This document shows, in pieces, positions 1 to 8,395 of a stretch of DNA of 32,572 nt; the stretch's first letter is position 1, and the number at the start of each line of letters is the position of its first letter. The DNA lies in contig PBRZ01000030.1 of NCBI GenBank assembly GCA_002726085.1, positions 25,500 to 58,071 of the forward strand, written 5' to 3'. The notes beneath the pieces were generated by a model. That model searched no databases and was not told where the DNA came from. It saw only the letters and a list, made by a program, of their open reading frames with translations. Made by a program: the position numbers and the translations under genes. This DNA comes from Acidobacteriota bacterium. Its GTDB lineage: Bacteria > Acidobacteriota > Vicinamibacteria > Vicinamibacterales > UBA8438.

Positions 1-1049
1 TCTGGATGGTCGACGCCTACACCGTCAGCGACCGGTATCCGTACGCGTCGCAGGCGGCCAACGGGGTCAACTACATCCGCAACGCGGTGAAGATCGTCAT
101 CGACGCCTACGATGGCACTACGTCGTTCTATCTGGCGGACCCCGCGGATCCAATCGCCAGGACGTTGCGGGCGATCTTCCCCGAGTTCCTGGTTCCGCTC
201 GACGAGATGCCCGAGGACCTGCGCCGGCACATCCGGTACCCGGAGGAGCTGTTCTCGTTGCAGACCTCGATGTACTCGACCTTCCACATGACCAACCCGG
301 CGGTCTTCTACAACCGCGAAGACCAGTGGGAAGTGCCGGTCATCGACAACGAGCAGATGCAGCCCTATTACACGATCATGCGGCTGTCGGGTGAGTCACA
401 GGCCGAGTTCATCCAGATGCTCCCGTTCACGCCGCGCGGCAAGAACAACCTGGCCGCCTGGATGATTGCGCGCAGCGACGGCGACCAGTACGGCAAGATG
501 CTGGTGTTCCAGTTCCCCAAGCAGAAGGTGGTCTTCGGACCGAGCCAGATCGTCGCCCGGATCAACCAGGACGAGGAGATCTCGCCGCAGATCACGCTGT
601 GGAACCAGCAGGGCTCCGAGGTCATCCAGGGCACGCTGCTGGTGATTCCGATCGAGGAGGCGCTGCTATATGTCCGTCCGCTCTACTTGCGGGCCTCCGG
701 CGGGCGGATCCCGGAGCTGGCGCGAGTGGTCGTGGCGTATCAGAACCAGATCGTGATGGAGGAAACGCTCGACGAGGCGCTCGAGCGGCTGTTCGGCTCG
801 GAACCCGGGCCGACGCCTGCCTCGTTACCGGCCGGGGCCGTGCTGGCCGAGCTGGACGTGCCGCAACCGGCCGCCGCCGGGACCCCGGCGGCGAGTGCAA
901 GGGTCGACACCGACCGGCTCGCGGCACAGGCGAGCGAGCACTACAGCCGCGCGCTGCAGGCACAGCGTGAGGGGGACTGGGCGCTGTACGGACAGGAGAT
1001 CGAACGACTCGGTGAGGTGCTCGCACAACTGGGCGCGGGGACGAACTAA
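1..1049 (+). CDS. UPF0182 family membrane protein, C-terminal part (5' end outside window)
   Basis: The reading frame is open from the first bases (W-M-V-D-A-Y-T follows position 3), so the gene begins upstream and the ATG at 6 is internal. About 349 residues are visible of a family that is usually around 900. The segment with [13 protein letters not shown], then the stretch rich in acidic and aromatic residues followed by [19 protein letters not shown]-like sequence, is characteristic of the large extracytoplasmic C-terminal domain of UPF0182 (COG1615) proteins, which carry several N-terminal membrane helices. The last ~90 residues are Pro/Ala rich and end in a short helical segment ([20 protein letters not shown]), typical of the family tail. 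The biochemical role is unknown. The next gene starts about 105 bases downstream in the same direction with its own ribosome binding site. Confidence 0.88.
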   Translation, partial: WMVDAYTVSDRYPYASQAANGVNYIRNAVKIVIDAYDGTTSFYLADPADPIARTLRAIFPEFLVPLDEMPEDLRRHIRYPEELFSLQTSMYSTFHMTNPAVFYNREDQWEVPVIDNEQMQPYYTIMRLSGESQAEFIQMLPFTPRGKNNLAAWMIARSDGDQYGKMLVFQFPKQKVVFGPSQIVARINQDEEISPQITLWNQQGSEVIQGTLLVIPIEEALLYVRPLYLRASGGRIPELARVVVAYQNQIVMEETLDEALERLFGSEPGPTPASLPAGAVLAELDVPQPAAAGTPAASARVDTDRLAAQASEHYSRALQAQREGDWALYGQEIERLGEVLAQLGAGTN

Positions 1050-1155
1050 GAAGGTTCTGCCCAGGAAGCCAGGAGACAGGAGAAAGCTGGTCAGCTTCGC
1101 CGGCTTCTGTTCCTCGCTAATGCATCACACGAACAGCTTTCGAGGAGAACTGGGA

Positions 1156-2469
1156 ATGCAGGCTATACGTCTTGCCGGTGTGCTGGGCTTCGGAGTCGTT
1201 CTTGCGGTGGCGTGCGGTGGCGAGCCGGAGGCGCCGCCGGTCGAGATGACACCGGGGCTGACCGCGTTCGTCGGCGCGCGCATCATCGACGGCACCGGCG
1301 ACGCCGTCGTCGAAGACGGCGTGCTGATTGTCCGAGACGGTCGGATCGAAGCGGTCGGTTCGCAGGGTACGGTGACGGTGCCGGCGGATGCCGAGCAGGT
1401 CGACGTCAGCGGCCGCACCATCATGCCGGGGCTGATCAACGCCCACGGTCATGTCAACAACATCCGGGGCCTCGAGTCGGTCGACTTCACCGAGGCGCAG
1501 GTCGAAAGCCAGCTTGGGGTGTACGCCCGCTACGGCGTGACCACGGTGTTCAGCCTGGGTGGCGATGGTCCCGAGAGCATAGCCGTACGCGATCGTCAGA
1601 GAACCGACCTGGATCTGAACGAAGCCCGTCTGTTCGTGGCGGGTAACATCCCCACCGGTCCTTCGCCGGAAGAGGCAGTCGAGCAGGCAACGGCGGCGGC
1701 CGACATGGGCGTGGACATCCTGAAGATTCGTGTCGACGACAACCTCAACCCGGCGCGGAGCCAGAAGATGTCGCCCGAGACCTATCAGGCGGTGATCGAC
1801 ACGGCGCACGAGCGTGGTCTCAGGTTGGCGGCGCATCTCTACTACCTGGAGGACGCCAAGGGGCTGCTCGAGGCGGGGGCCGATCTGCTTGCCCACAGCG
1901 TGCGCGACGAGGAGGTGGACCAGGATCTGATCACACTGCTCCGCGACTCGGGTGTCTGCTACTGCCCGACGCTGATGCGCGAGGTCTCGACCTTCGTCTA
2001 CGAATCGCGCCCCGAGTGGTTCGACGACGAGTTCTTCACGAAGGAAACGGACCCCGCGGTTATCGCCGCACTCGATTCGGAGGAGTGGCGACAGCGCTCG
2101 AGCAGTCGGAACGCGCAGATCTACAAGGCGCAGCTCGAAGTGGCCAAGCGCAACCTGAAGACCTTGTCGGATGCGGGGATTCCGATCGCCATGGGCACCG
2201 ACACCGGGCCGGCCGCCCGGTTCCAGGGCTACTTCGAGCACGGCGAGCTCGAGCTGATGGTCGAGGCGGGACTGACGCCGATGCAGGCGATCGTTGCCGC
2301 CACGTCAGATGCTGCGCGCTGCATGGAAGTCGATGCCGATCTCGGTTCGATCGAAGCAGGCAAGTGGGCCGACTTCCTGGTGCTGGGCGCGAACCCACTC
2401 GACGATATCGCCAACACCCACTCCCTCGAGTCGGTCTACATCGCGGGGAACGCGGTGCCGGGAGTGTAG
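1156..2469 (+). CDS. Lipoprotein amidohydrolase (imidazolonepropionase/prolidase-like metal-dependent hydrolase)
   Basis: A 437-residue metal-dependent hydrolase of the amidohydrolase superfamily. The metal set is complete: HxH at 97/99 (NAHGH), Lys190 (ILKI, candidate carbamylated lysine), His227 (AAHLYY), His247 (LAHS) and Asp349 (MGTD). The N-terminal beta domain (VGARIIDGTGDAVVEDG) and the C-terminal 'GSIEAGKWADFLVLGANPL' type segment are also classic. The start at 1156 is preferred over upstream in-frame starts because GAGGAG lies 8 bases before it and it yields a signal peptide ending LAVAC (Cys20), predicting an envelope-anchored lipoprotein. The substrate cannot be told from sequence; related secreted enzymes act on cyclic amides or Xaa-Pro dipeptides. 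It is probably transcribed separately from the UPF0182 gene or at the end of its operon. Confidence 0.9.
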   Translation: MQAIRLAGVLGFGVVLAVACGGEPEAPPVEMTPGLTAFVGARIIDGTGDAVVEDGVLIVRDGRIEAVGSQGTVTVPADAEQVDVSGRTIMPGLINAHGHVNNIRGLESVDFTEAQVESQLGVYARYGVTTVFSLGGDGPESIAVRDRQRTDLDLNEARLFVAGNIPTGPSPEEAVEQATAAADMGVDILKIRVDDNLNPARSQKMSPETYQAVIDTAHERGLRLAAHLYYLEDAKGLLEAGADLLAHSVRDEEVDQDLITLLRDSGVCYCPTLMREVSTFVYESRPEWFDDEFFTKETDPAVIAALDSEEWRQRSSSRNAQIYKAQLEVAKRNLKTLSDAGIPIAMGTDTGPAARFQGYFEHGELELMVEAGLTPMQAIVAATSDAARCMEVDADLGSIEAGKWADFLVLGANPLDDIANTHSLESVYIAGNAVPGV

Positions 2470-2498
2470 TGGACCGGGGAGAGAACTCGGCCGCGCCG

Positions 2499-2620
2499 CA
2501 GGCTACGGCCTTCAGGCTTCAGGCTACTGGCGCACAACGAACAGGGCCGCGCTTCCCGTTTCTTGGGGCGCGGCCCTTGTTCGTGTCAGTGTCAGCCGAG
2601 CGCCCGAAGCCCGTAGCCTG
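2499..2620. repeat. Nested imperfect inverted repeat in the gap between convergent genes
   Basis: The outer arms at 2499-2516 (caggctacggccttcagg) and 2603-2620 (cccgaagcccgtagcctg) are complementary at 16 of 18 positions. They enclose the strong hairpin at 2537-2584. Between them lies a short tandem 'cttcagg' repeat (2510-2525). The remainder of the gap up to 2771 shows no recognisable gene. The arrangement resembles a mobile intergenic palindromic element, but only one copy is seen here. Confidence 0.6.
2537..2584. terminator. Hairpin terminator candidate between convergent genes
   Basis: The arms acgaacagggccgcgc (2537-2552) and gcgcggcccttgttcgt (2568-2584) form a 16-bp stem with a single bulged base and a 15-base loop. 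It sits after the amidohydrolase stop and before the stop of the minus-strand DUF4159 gene, so it could end transcription from both sides. The flanking DNA has only a weak T-rich character (ttgttcgtgt), so it is not a textbook rho-independent terminator. Confidence 0.5.
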
Positions 2621-2771
2621 AGACCAGCAGGCTGCGGAAGAACCACCCTACCGGACGCGACCAGGTGGTTTCCTGACGAAGCGTTCGTCTGGCAAGACGC
2701 GACGAGGGAGCAGCCAGGCGGGCTGTGACCGAGGAAGCAACGCCGTCCAGACGGGCGCCTCGTCGGGAAAC

Positions 2772-3590
2772 CTAGTGCGTCATCGCGTGCAGCAGCACAT
2801 TGACGCCGAGCGCGTAGCCATCCGGCGAGAACGCCTCGAAGAACCCCTGGTCCTCACCCTCTCGCTCCCAGGCGTCCTGGATGTCGGTGTTGTGGGTCAT
2901 CGCCACCATGATTCGACCGTCCGGGTCCTGGATGACACGGAAGTGGGGCTCGGCACTGTCGGCGCCCCGTTCGGAGGTCCCACCGGTGTCGCGCCAGAAC
3001 CCGATATTCGAGATCTGCGGAATCTCCCAGATATAGAACTGGCCGTGGAAGAGCGGATGGTCGAGCGGAAGGTCGACGATGGGGTATTGCGCCGGTGGCA
3101 GGACCTTGCTGATTTCCCCCACCCACTGCTCCCACTCGACCGAGCCCCAGAAATCATCCGCCCAGAGAAACCCGCCCTTCAGCAGGTACTCCCGCAGCCG
3201 CGCCGCCTCTTCACCCGAGAGCGTCATCGTCCCAACGGCCGAGGCCACGATGAACGGACAGGTGAAGATGGCGTCGGCGGCGATCGGCACGACCCAGTGG
3301 CTCGGCTCGCCGCGGTCGTCAAAGTTGACCGGAGTGGAGGTCAGCTCGGACAGTCGCACCATGAAGTTGATGTCGGCGAACGGGTAGTCGGTCGACCAGC
3401 GTCCGCGGCCCCACTGTCCGCTCTGATACATCAGGCGGCAGAACGAAAACCCGTTGTCGTGGGCACCGGCCGGCTTCAGGCGCGGCGGATACCGGGAACG
3501 CCGGTACCCCCACTGAGCCCCGGCGACCGAGGCGAGCAGCAGCCCCGCCAACACCCCGGCGACGATCCGACGTCCACGTAGACCAGTCAT
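2772..3590 (-). CDS. DUF4159 family secreted protein
   Basis: 272 residues with a Sec signal peptide (MTGLRGRRIVAGVLAGLLLASVAGA, cleavage before QWGY). The body matches DUF4159 as found in acidobacterial and planctomycete genomes: 'RSRYPPR', then W..DYP.AD.N...R...LT, a GEEA.RLREYLLKGGFLWADDFWG segment, then DHPLFH and a C-terminal GVNVLLHAMTH. The fold resembles glutamine-amidotransferase-like/ThuA-like domains, in which the 'GGFLWADDFWG' strand-turn lines the pocket. The exact function is unknown. It is divergent from the gene at 3733 and convergent with the amidohydrolase. No obvious Shine-Dalgarno precedes the ATG at 3590, but no better start exists. Confidence 0.85.
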   Translation of the reverse strand: MTGLRGRRIVAGVLAGLLLASVAGAQWGYRRSRYPPRLKPAGAHDNGFSFCRLMYQSGQWGRGRWSTDYPFADINFMVRLSELTSTPVNFDDRGEPSHWVVPIAADAIFTCPFIVASAVGTMTLSGEEAARLREYLLKGGFLWADDFWGSVEWEQWVGEISKVLPPAQYPIVDLPLDHPLFHGQFYIWEIPQISNIGFWRDTGGTSERGADSAEPHFRVIQDPDGRIMVAMTHNTDIQDAWEREGEDQGFFEAFSPDGYALGVNVLLHAMTH

Positions 3591-3674
3591 CTGCCAGTGT
3601 CGTTCCGAATGCCCGATTATCCCACGTGGAGCCGGCAGGCCGTGACGCCTCGCTTCACGGGTTCACTCAATTCG

Positions 3675-3705
3675 TTGCCGTGGTCGTACCGGTTCGCCGT
3701 AGAAT
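3675..3705 (+). promoter_or_regulatory. Possible promoter of the secreted companion/PQQ dehydrogenase pair
   Basis: TAGAAT at 3700-3705 is a good -10 match. TTGCCG at 3675-3680 is a plausible -35, though the 19-base spacer is longer than ideal. It lies in the 142-base gap between divergent genes, 27 bases before the ATG at 3733, which is preceded by GAGG at 3724-3727. Confidence 0.35.
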
Positions 3706-3732
3706 AGGAGCGCCCCTGAAAGTGAGGTTCAT

Positions 3733-4701
3733 ATGAGGTTCCGACCCTTCGTTCAACTCATCGCACTCGTGCTGATGCTCGGCATGCCGGCGCTTGCCTC
3801 CGGGCAGAACTGGGACCCGCCACGGCTCGCCAACGGCCACCCGGACATCAATGGCATGTGGAACAACGTCGGCTCGTCGCATGTGCCGCTCGAGCTGCCG
3901 GCCGACCTGGCCGGGAAGACGCTGACCGAGGAGGAACGCCTCGAGCTGTTCACTGCCCGCTCCGACCGGGCCAAAGCGGTCGAATGGGAAGGGCACGAGA
4001 ACAGCCGCGGGGTCGGCGCCTACGCGAACTATTGGTTCGACTGGTTCTGGAAGGAGCCTGTCGCCGGTGACGCGCCCGCCCTGGTCGTGCACCCAACAGA
4101 CGGGCAGGTGCCGGGTATGACCGAGCTGGCGAGAGACAGCGTCGGCTATTACCGGGAGCACCTGCACGACACGTACGCGAACATGGAATCGGGCGACCGG
4201 TGCCTGTCGCGGGGCGTCTTTGGCATGATGATGCCAACCGCCTACAACAACGGCAAGCTGATCGTGCAGACCGAGGACCACATCATCATTCACAGCGAGA
4301 TGATCCACAACGCGCGCATCATTCCGATCGACGCCGGTCCGCACGCCCACTCGAACATCACCCAGTGGGAGGGCAACCCGCGCGGCCACTGGGAGGGCAA
4401 CACCCTGGTCGTCGAGTCGACCAACTTCAAGGCGGTTGGCAACATGCGGGCGCCCGGATCGCGCGCGCCCCAGCACGATGGGCGACGGATGGTCGAGCGG
4501 TTCACGTTCGTCGACGCGGAGACGCTGAACTACGAGCTGACCGTGGACGACCCCGAGACCTACATCGAACCCTGGACCGTCGCCTTCCCCTACAAGCGCG
4601 ACAACGAGTACCAGCAGTTCGAGTACGCCTGCCACGAAGGCAACTGGGCCGTGCCGAATTCGCTGAATGGGGCACGGGCTCAGGAGCGCGCGCAGCCATG
4701 A
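3733..4701 (+). CDS. Secreted companion protein of a PQQ dehydrogenase (uncharacterised family)
   Basis: 322 residues. The signal peptide MRFRPFVQLIALVLMLGMPALASG is followed by NWDPPRLANGHPDINGMWNN, a 'PxLxxGxPDLxGxW' opening common in secreted acidobacterial and proteobacterial proteins. The second half carries the pattern H-W-E-G-N-T-L-V-V-E-S-T-N-F (from about residue 217) with paired Cys (CLSRG, YACHE), suggesting a beta-rich extracytoplasmic fold stabilised by a disulfide. No catalytic motif is recognised and the molecular role is unknown. Its stop (4699-4701) overlaps the ATG of the PQQ dehydrogenase at 4698, so the two are translationally coupled and likely work together in the periplasm. 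That link is inference from coupling. Confidence 0.8.
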   Translation: MRFRPFVQLIALVLMLGMPALASGQNWDPPRLANGHPDINGMWNNVGSSHVPLELPADLAGKTLTEEERLELFTARSDRAKAVEWEGHENSRGVGAYANYWFDWFWKEPVAGDAPALVVHPTDGQVPGMTELARDSVGYYREHLHDTYANMESGDRCLSRGVFGMMMPTAYNNGKLIVQTEDHIIIHSEMIHNARIIPIDAGPHAHSNITQWEGNPRGHWEGNTLVVESTNFKAVGNMRAPGSRAPQHDGRRMVERFTFVDAETLNYELTVDDPETYIEPWTVAFPYKRDNEYQQFEYACHEGNWAVPNSLNGARAQERAQP

Positions 4702-6491
4702 GGCGTGCCGGTCGATCGCGGCACGGGGCGGGCACACTTGCTGCCGCCCTCACCGCGGTCGCCATTGTGGCCCTCAGCTGGGCGGCTCCGGCAGCCGCCC
4801 AGCAGGGCTCGACCGACTGGACCAGTCAGAACCTCAATCTCGATAACAATCGGTTCGCCCAACTCGACGAGATCGACACCACCAACGTAAGTCGACTCGT
4901 GGAGCGGTGGTCGTACGAGGTGGGGCCAGGCAACAACATCGCCCAGGCCACACCGCTGGTGGTGGGCGGCGTGATGTATCTGCACTCGCGCTCGACCCTC
5001 TTTGCCCTTGACGCGACCACGGGAGAGGAGCTCTGGACGGCGGTCCTGGACGCCGGCTCGGAGAGCGGCAGCCCGGTGCGCGGGCCGACATTTGCCGACG
5101 GCAACATCTACGCCTATCGCGGAGCAGACCTGTATGCGATGGACGCCGGCACCGGCGCGCCGGTCGAGTCGTTCGGCAACCAGGGGGTGCTTCCGGTCGT
5201 CAGCACCGCGCTGCAGATGAAGTATCCGGACGACTACCCGCCGAATCTGGACCCGGTGAGCATTGGCTACCGCATCACGACGCCACCCGCGCACCATGAC
5301 GGCACAATGTATGTCGCCGCCGCGCTGTCTGAGGGGCACATTCCAGGCGGTCTGGTCATCGCCACCAGTGCCGACACCGGCGCCATCAAGTGGGTCTTCA
5401 ACACGATTCCGCAGGGACCCCAGGATGAAGGGTGGGAGATCGCGGGCGACACCTGGGGAAGCGGTGCGCGCGCCGGCGGCGGCATCTGGACACAACCAGC
5501 TGTCGACCCGGACCTGGGAATGGTCTACGTCAACGCCGGAAACCCTTCGCCCGACTACGACGGGTCCGCCCGTGTGGGGATCAACCTGTTTTCCAACAGC
5601 ACCATTGCGCTCGATCTGAACACCGGTGCTCTGCGCTGGTACTTCCAGGCGGTCCATCACGACCTCTGGGACTGGGACCACGTGACCGGCCCTGTGCTGT
5701 TCGACGTGACCGGCAACAACGGCGAGACCATCAAAGGCGTCGCCGCCGCCGGGAAGAACTGCCTCTTCTACATGTGGGATCGAGAGACCGGTAGGCCGCT
5801 CCACGCCATGGTCGAAACCCTGGTGCCTACCGAGACCGACGTGCCGGGTGAGCAGGCGTGGCCGACACAGCCGATACCGCACAATGCGGCCGGCGTACCG
5901 ATGACCCCACTGTGTGCAACCTTTGTCGAGCTCGACGATCCGGAGCTCGCCAGTCGCTCGAGTCAGTTCTACAGCCCCTACTGGGTCTCCAAGGCCGTCA
6001 TCGTGCCGCACGGCGGGTCGAGCTTCGGGTCACCGGCGTTCAGCCCCCGCACCGGGTTGGTGTATGTCACTGGCAAGAACGGCGCGATTGCCCTCGTCGT
6101 CAACCCGGTCGGCGATACGCTCGAGCCGGGACCGGACTCGCGCGGCCATACAGACAGTTTCTCCGATCTCGACCGCATCAGCGAAGACTATCCGCCGAGT
6201 GTCACCGTGTCGGCGTATGACCCGGTCACCGGCGAGCAGACGTGGCAGGCCGTGCTGCCGGCGCGATCCTCGATCGGCGCCAGCGGCAACATGGTGACGG
6301 CCGGCAACCTGGTGTTCCAGGGCGTCGAGGACGGCGGCTTCTACGCACTCGACGCCGCAACGGGCGAGGAACTGTTCCGGTTCGACGCACCACGTCCCAT
6401 TCGGGCGAGCCCGATGACCTATCAGGTGAACCGCACGCAGTATGTGACCGTGGTGGCGACCAACAGAGTGGTCACGCTGGCCCTGCCGTAA
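4698..6491 (+). CDS. PQQ-dependent quinoprotein dehydrogenase (periplasmic, alcohol dehydrogenase type)
   Basis: 597 residues. The N-terminal signal peptide ends AAPAAAQ; the mature protein begins with the WTSQNLNLDNNRFAQL strand typical of quinoprotein dehydrogenases. Repeated W-motif blades are visible (LFALDATTGEELWTA, YAMDAGTGAPV, IALDLNTGALRWYFQ, SAYDPVTGEQTWQA, YALDAATGEELFRF), indicating an eight-bladed propeller. HHDLWDWD at 320-327 is the family hallmark around the PQQ pocket. No CxxCH is present, so electrons must go to a separate cytochrome or quinone. The start at 4698 overlaps the stop of the upstream companion gene (ATGA); the frame is open further upstream but that is only shadow sequence. 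PQQ-binding and alcohol or aldehyde oxidation are family knowledge; the substrate is unknown. Confidence 0.92.
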   Translation: MRRAGRSRHGAGTLAAALTAVAIVALSWAAPAAAQQGSTDWTSQNLNLDNNRFAQLDEIDTTNVSRLVERWSYEVGPGNNIAQATPLVVGGVMYLHSRSTLFALDATTGEELWTAVLDAGSESGSPVRGPTFADGNIYAYRGADLYAMDAGTGAPVESFGNQGVLPVVSTALQMKYPDDYPPNLDPVSIGYRITTPPAHHDGTMYVAAALSEGHIPGGLVIATSADTGAIKWVFNTIPQGPQDEGWEIAGDTWGSGARAGGGIWTQPAVDPDLGMVYVNAGNPSPDYDGSARVGINLFSNSTIALDLNTGALRWYFQAVHHDLWDWDHVTGPVLFDVTGNNGETIKGVAAAGKNCLFYMWDRETGRPLHAMVETLVPTETDVPGEQAWPTQPIPHNAAGVPMTPLCATFVELDDPELASRSSQFYSPYWVSKAVIVPHGGSSFGSPAFSPRTGLVYVTGKNGAIALVVNPVGDTLEPGPDSRGHTDSFSDLDRISEDYPPSVTVSAYDPVTGEQTWQAVLPARSSIGASGNMVTAGNLVFQGVEDGGFYALDAATGEELFRFDAPRPIRASPMTYQVNRTQYVTVVATNRVVTLALP

Positions 6492-6494
6492 ATA

Positions 6495-7082
6495 CTACAG
6501 CCTCAACGTCTCGGCGACCTCGGGAAACAGGATCTGGAGGAGTGACAGCCGCGACCGCTGCCGGTCGGCGAAGCCGGTGGCGCGCTCGTACCGCTGCAGG
6601 ATCGCGAGGGCGTCGGCCAGCGAGAGTTTCCGCGTGGCCTCGAATTCGACACAGCAGACCGACCGGGCGTCGGTCGTGGCGCGGTAGTGGACAACCTCGA
6701 CATCGGGGAAGCGCCACACGTCTAGATCCTTGTGGAGTGTGCCGCTCCATCGCACACCCAGATGGTCGAGAAACGCGTCGACCGCATCGCGCTGATCACC
6801 CGCATGTTGTCCGAGGTCGAGATTGATTTCAGATCGTACCTCGGTGTCGCTTGCGACCGTCTTCAGCGTCAAGTGATGCAGCTCTGCATCGTATCGATGG
6901 CGGATGACGAAATGTCCGTTCCGACCACCGTCGGTGAGGTAGTACCGATCTCGAACGCGGTGTGAGCTCGTTCTCGCCGGGTTCAGACGACCGAGCGCGT
7001 CGCGAAAACCCGCCAGGTCGAACTCCTCTTCGACGACGAACTTGTGCTCGATCTCCTTGAACCTCAGGTCGTCGGCTGTCAC
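6495..7082 (-). CDS. CYTH domain protein (triphosphate tunnel fold)
   Basis: 195 residues. The ExExK signature of CYTH enzymes is at Glu10, Glu12 and Lys14 (KEIEHKFVV). It is followed by alternating charged strands (VRDRYYLTD, FVIRHRYDAELHHLTLK, VRSEINLDL, CCVEFEATRKLSL) that line the triphosphate tunnel. Known members are class IV adenylyl cyclases, thiamine triphosphatases and inorganic triphosphatases; sequence alone does not choose between them. The gene ends 3 bases beyond the PQQ dehydrogenase stop (convergent) and begins 53 bases downstream of the PLD-like gene on the same strand, so the two probably share a transcript. Confidence 0.85.
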   Translation of the reverse strand: MTADDLRFKEIEHKFVVEEEFDLAGFRDALGRLNPARTSSHRVRDRYYLTDGGRNGHFVIRHRYDAELHHLTLKTVASDTEVRSEINLDLGQHAGDQRDAVDAFLDHLGVRWSGTLHKDLDVWRFPDVEVVHYRATTDARSVCCVEFEATRKLSLADALAILQRYERATGFADRQRSRLSLLQILFPEVAETLRL

Positions 7083-7135
7083 CTGGTCATCCTCTCGTCT
7101 TGACCGCCGTGCGCGTGGCGGTCACCTGACGGGTC

Positions 7136-8287
7136 TCACATCCACCGCTTGAACCGACCGATCACGGCGCGGCGAACTTTCAGCATGCGCGGCAGACTGT
7201 GAAGGAACCGGTCGCTTACACGCTCATTGTGTGGATCGCGCCGTAGCTCGTCGAAGATCGACGTGGCGTGCGCGATGGCGCGACCGTCGTGGGTAGCGAG
7301 CATCGCCTCGGCCAGCCGGTCGTGAGCAGCGTCCTCGAAGTTGTAGCTACCGAAGGCGACCCAGGTGTCGTCGACCAGCACGATCTTCGAGTGCTCGCCG
7401 CGACGGTTTTCGTACACTTCGATCCCGGCGTCCAGCAACCGCTCGTAGCTCACGGCGGCGGCAATCCACGCCAGGTCGGTGGCAGGCAGCGCGTCTCGGT
7501 GCGAATGGTACACTTCCACCTGTACTCCGCGGCGGGCCGCCCCGATCAGCGCCGTCATCAGCGACTCGACAGGCTTGAAGTAGAAGCTGGTCAGCCGGAC
7601 GGTGTCCCGGGCACCGTCGAGCATGTCGACGATCCGGTCGGTCACCTCGTTGCGCCCTCGCCACCCGAGCGGCCCCCAACGACCCTGGTGCGTATTCGGG
7701 TTGCACAGCCAGTAGTCCAGCGCTATGTCGTCCGGCGTGTCCGATCGGACTCCGTCAAGCTGCCGCAGGTGGTCATCATCGATCGAACCGCCAATCGCGC
7801 GATAGCTCTCGAACAAGGTTCGCACGACCGGTCCGCGGACCGAGACCGAAAACTCGTTCCAGCCCTCGAAGGAGGACTTCGTGATGTTGCTGCTGCCGAA
7901 GATTGCCTCGCCTACCTCGGACACCTGGATCTTGACATGCTGGCCTCCGCCCAGCCGTCGCTGGAGGAAATATCTCGGCTCATAGAACGCCACAACGGCC
8001 CCGGCATGGCGCAGCTCGTCCAGGCGGGCCACAAGCGCCGCCTGGGTGTCGCGTGTCATCAACACCCCGCCCAGGCGCTGGCCGAACTTGTCCACGAGGA
8101 GGTTGACCGCGACGCCCCGACGCTGAGCCTCGAGCAGGGACGCCAGGAGCTCGACGCCGTACCGGTCGTACTCGATGTAGTAGGTCGAGAGATACAGAAA
8201 GCGCTGTGCCTCCCGGATCATGGCGAGACGGCACGCCCACTCGTCCGCACGGTCCCAGAGCGGACGCAGGAAGGAGGCGGTAGGCAT
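7136..8287 (-). CDS. Phospholipase D-like / cardiolipin-synthase-like protein with two HKD motifs
   Basis: 383 residues with two PLD half-sites. The C-terminal motif is canonical (His299, Lys301, Asp306 in EHSKIVLVD, then FGSYNF). The N-terminal one has His117 and Lys119 but Glu124 where Asp is usual (QHVKIQVSE, then FGSSNI). No membrane helix is visible, unlike classical cardiolipin synthases with their N-terminal membrane segments, so it is likely cytosolic or peripheral. Family chemistry is phosphodiester transfer or hydrolysis through a phospho-histidine; the substrate could be lipid or nucleic acid. The ATG at 8287 is the only good start. It precedes the CYTH gene by 53 bases in the same direction. 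Confidence 0.87.
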   Translation of the reverse strand: MPTASFLRPLWDRADEWACRLAMIREAQRFLYLSTYYIEYDRYGVELLASLLEAQRRGVAVNLLVDKFGQRLGGVLMTRDTQAALVARLDELRHAGAVVAFYEPRYFLQRRLGGGQHVKIQVSEVGEAIFGSSNITKSSFEGWNEFSVSVRGPVVRTLFESYRAIGGSIDDDHLRQLDGVRSDTPDDIALDYWLCNPNTHQGRWGPLGWRGRNEVTDRIVDMLDGARDTVRLTSFYFKPVESLMTALIGAARRGVQVEVYHSHRDALPATDLAWIAAAVSYERLLDAGIEVYENRRGEHSKIVLVDDTWVAFGSYNFEDAAHDRLAEAMLATHDGRAIAHATSIFDELRRDPHNERVSDRFLHSLPRMLKVRRAVIGRFKRWM

Positions 8288-8395
8288 GGGCTGGAGGGCA
8301 CCTGGCGAGCGGCGCCGCGTCAGGACTGAGAAGTCAACAGGCAGAAGTCAGAAGGAAGACAGTCTCAGATGCTCCAGTTTGCACGAGCTGTCTCG

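Noticed and set aside
4200-4697. Upstream extension of the PQQ dehydrogenase frame
   Set aside because: It overlaps the coding sequence of the secreted companion in another frame; the signal peptide starts at 4698.
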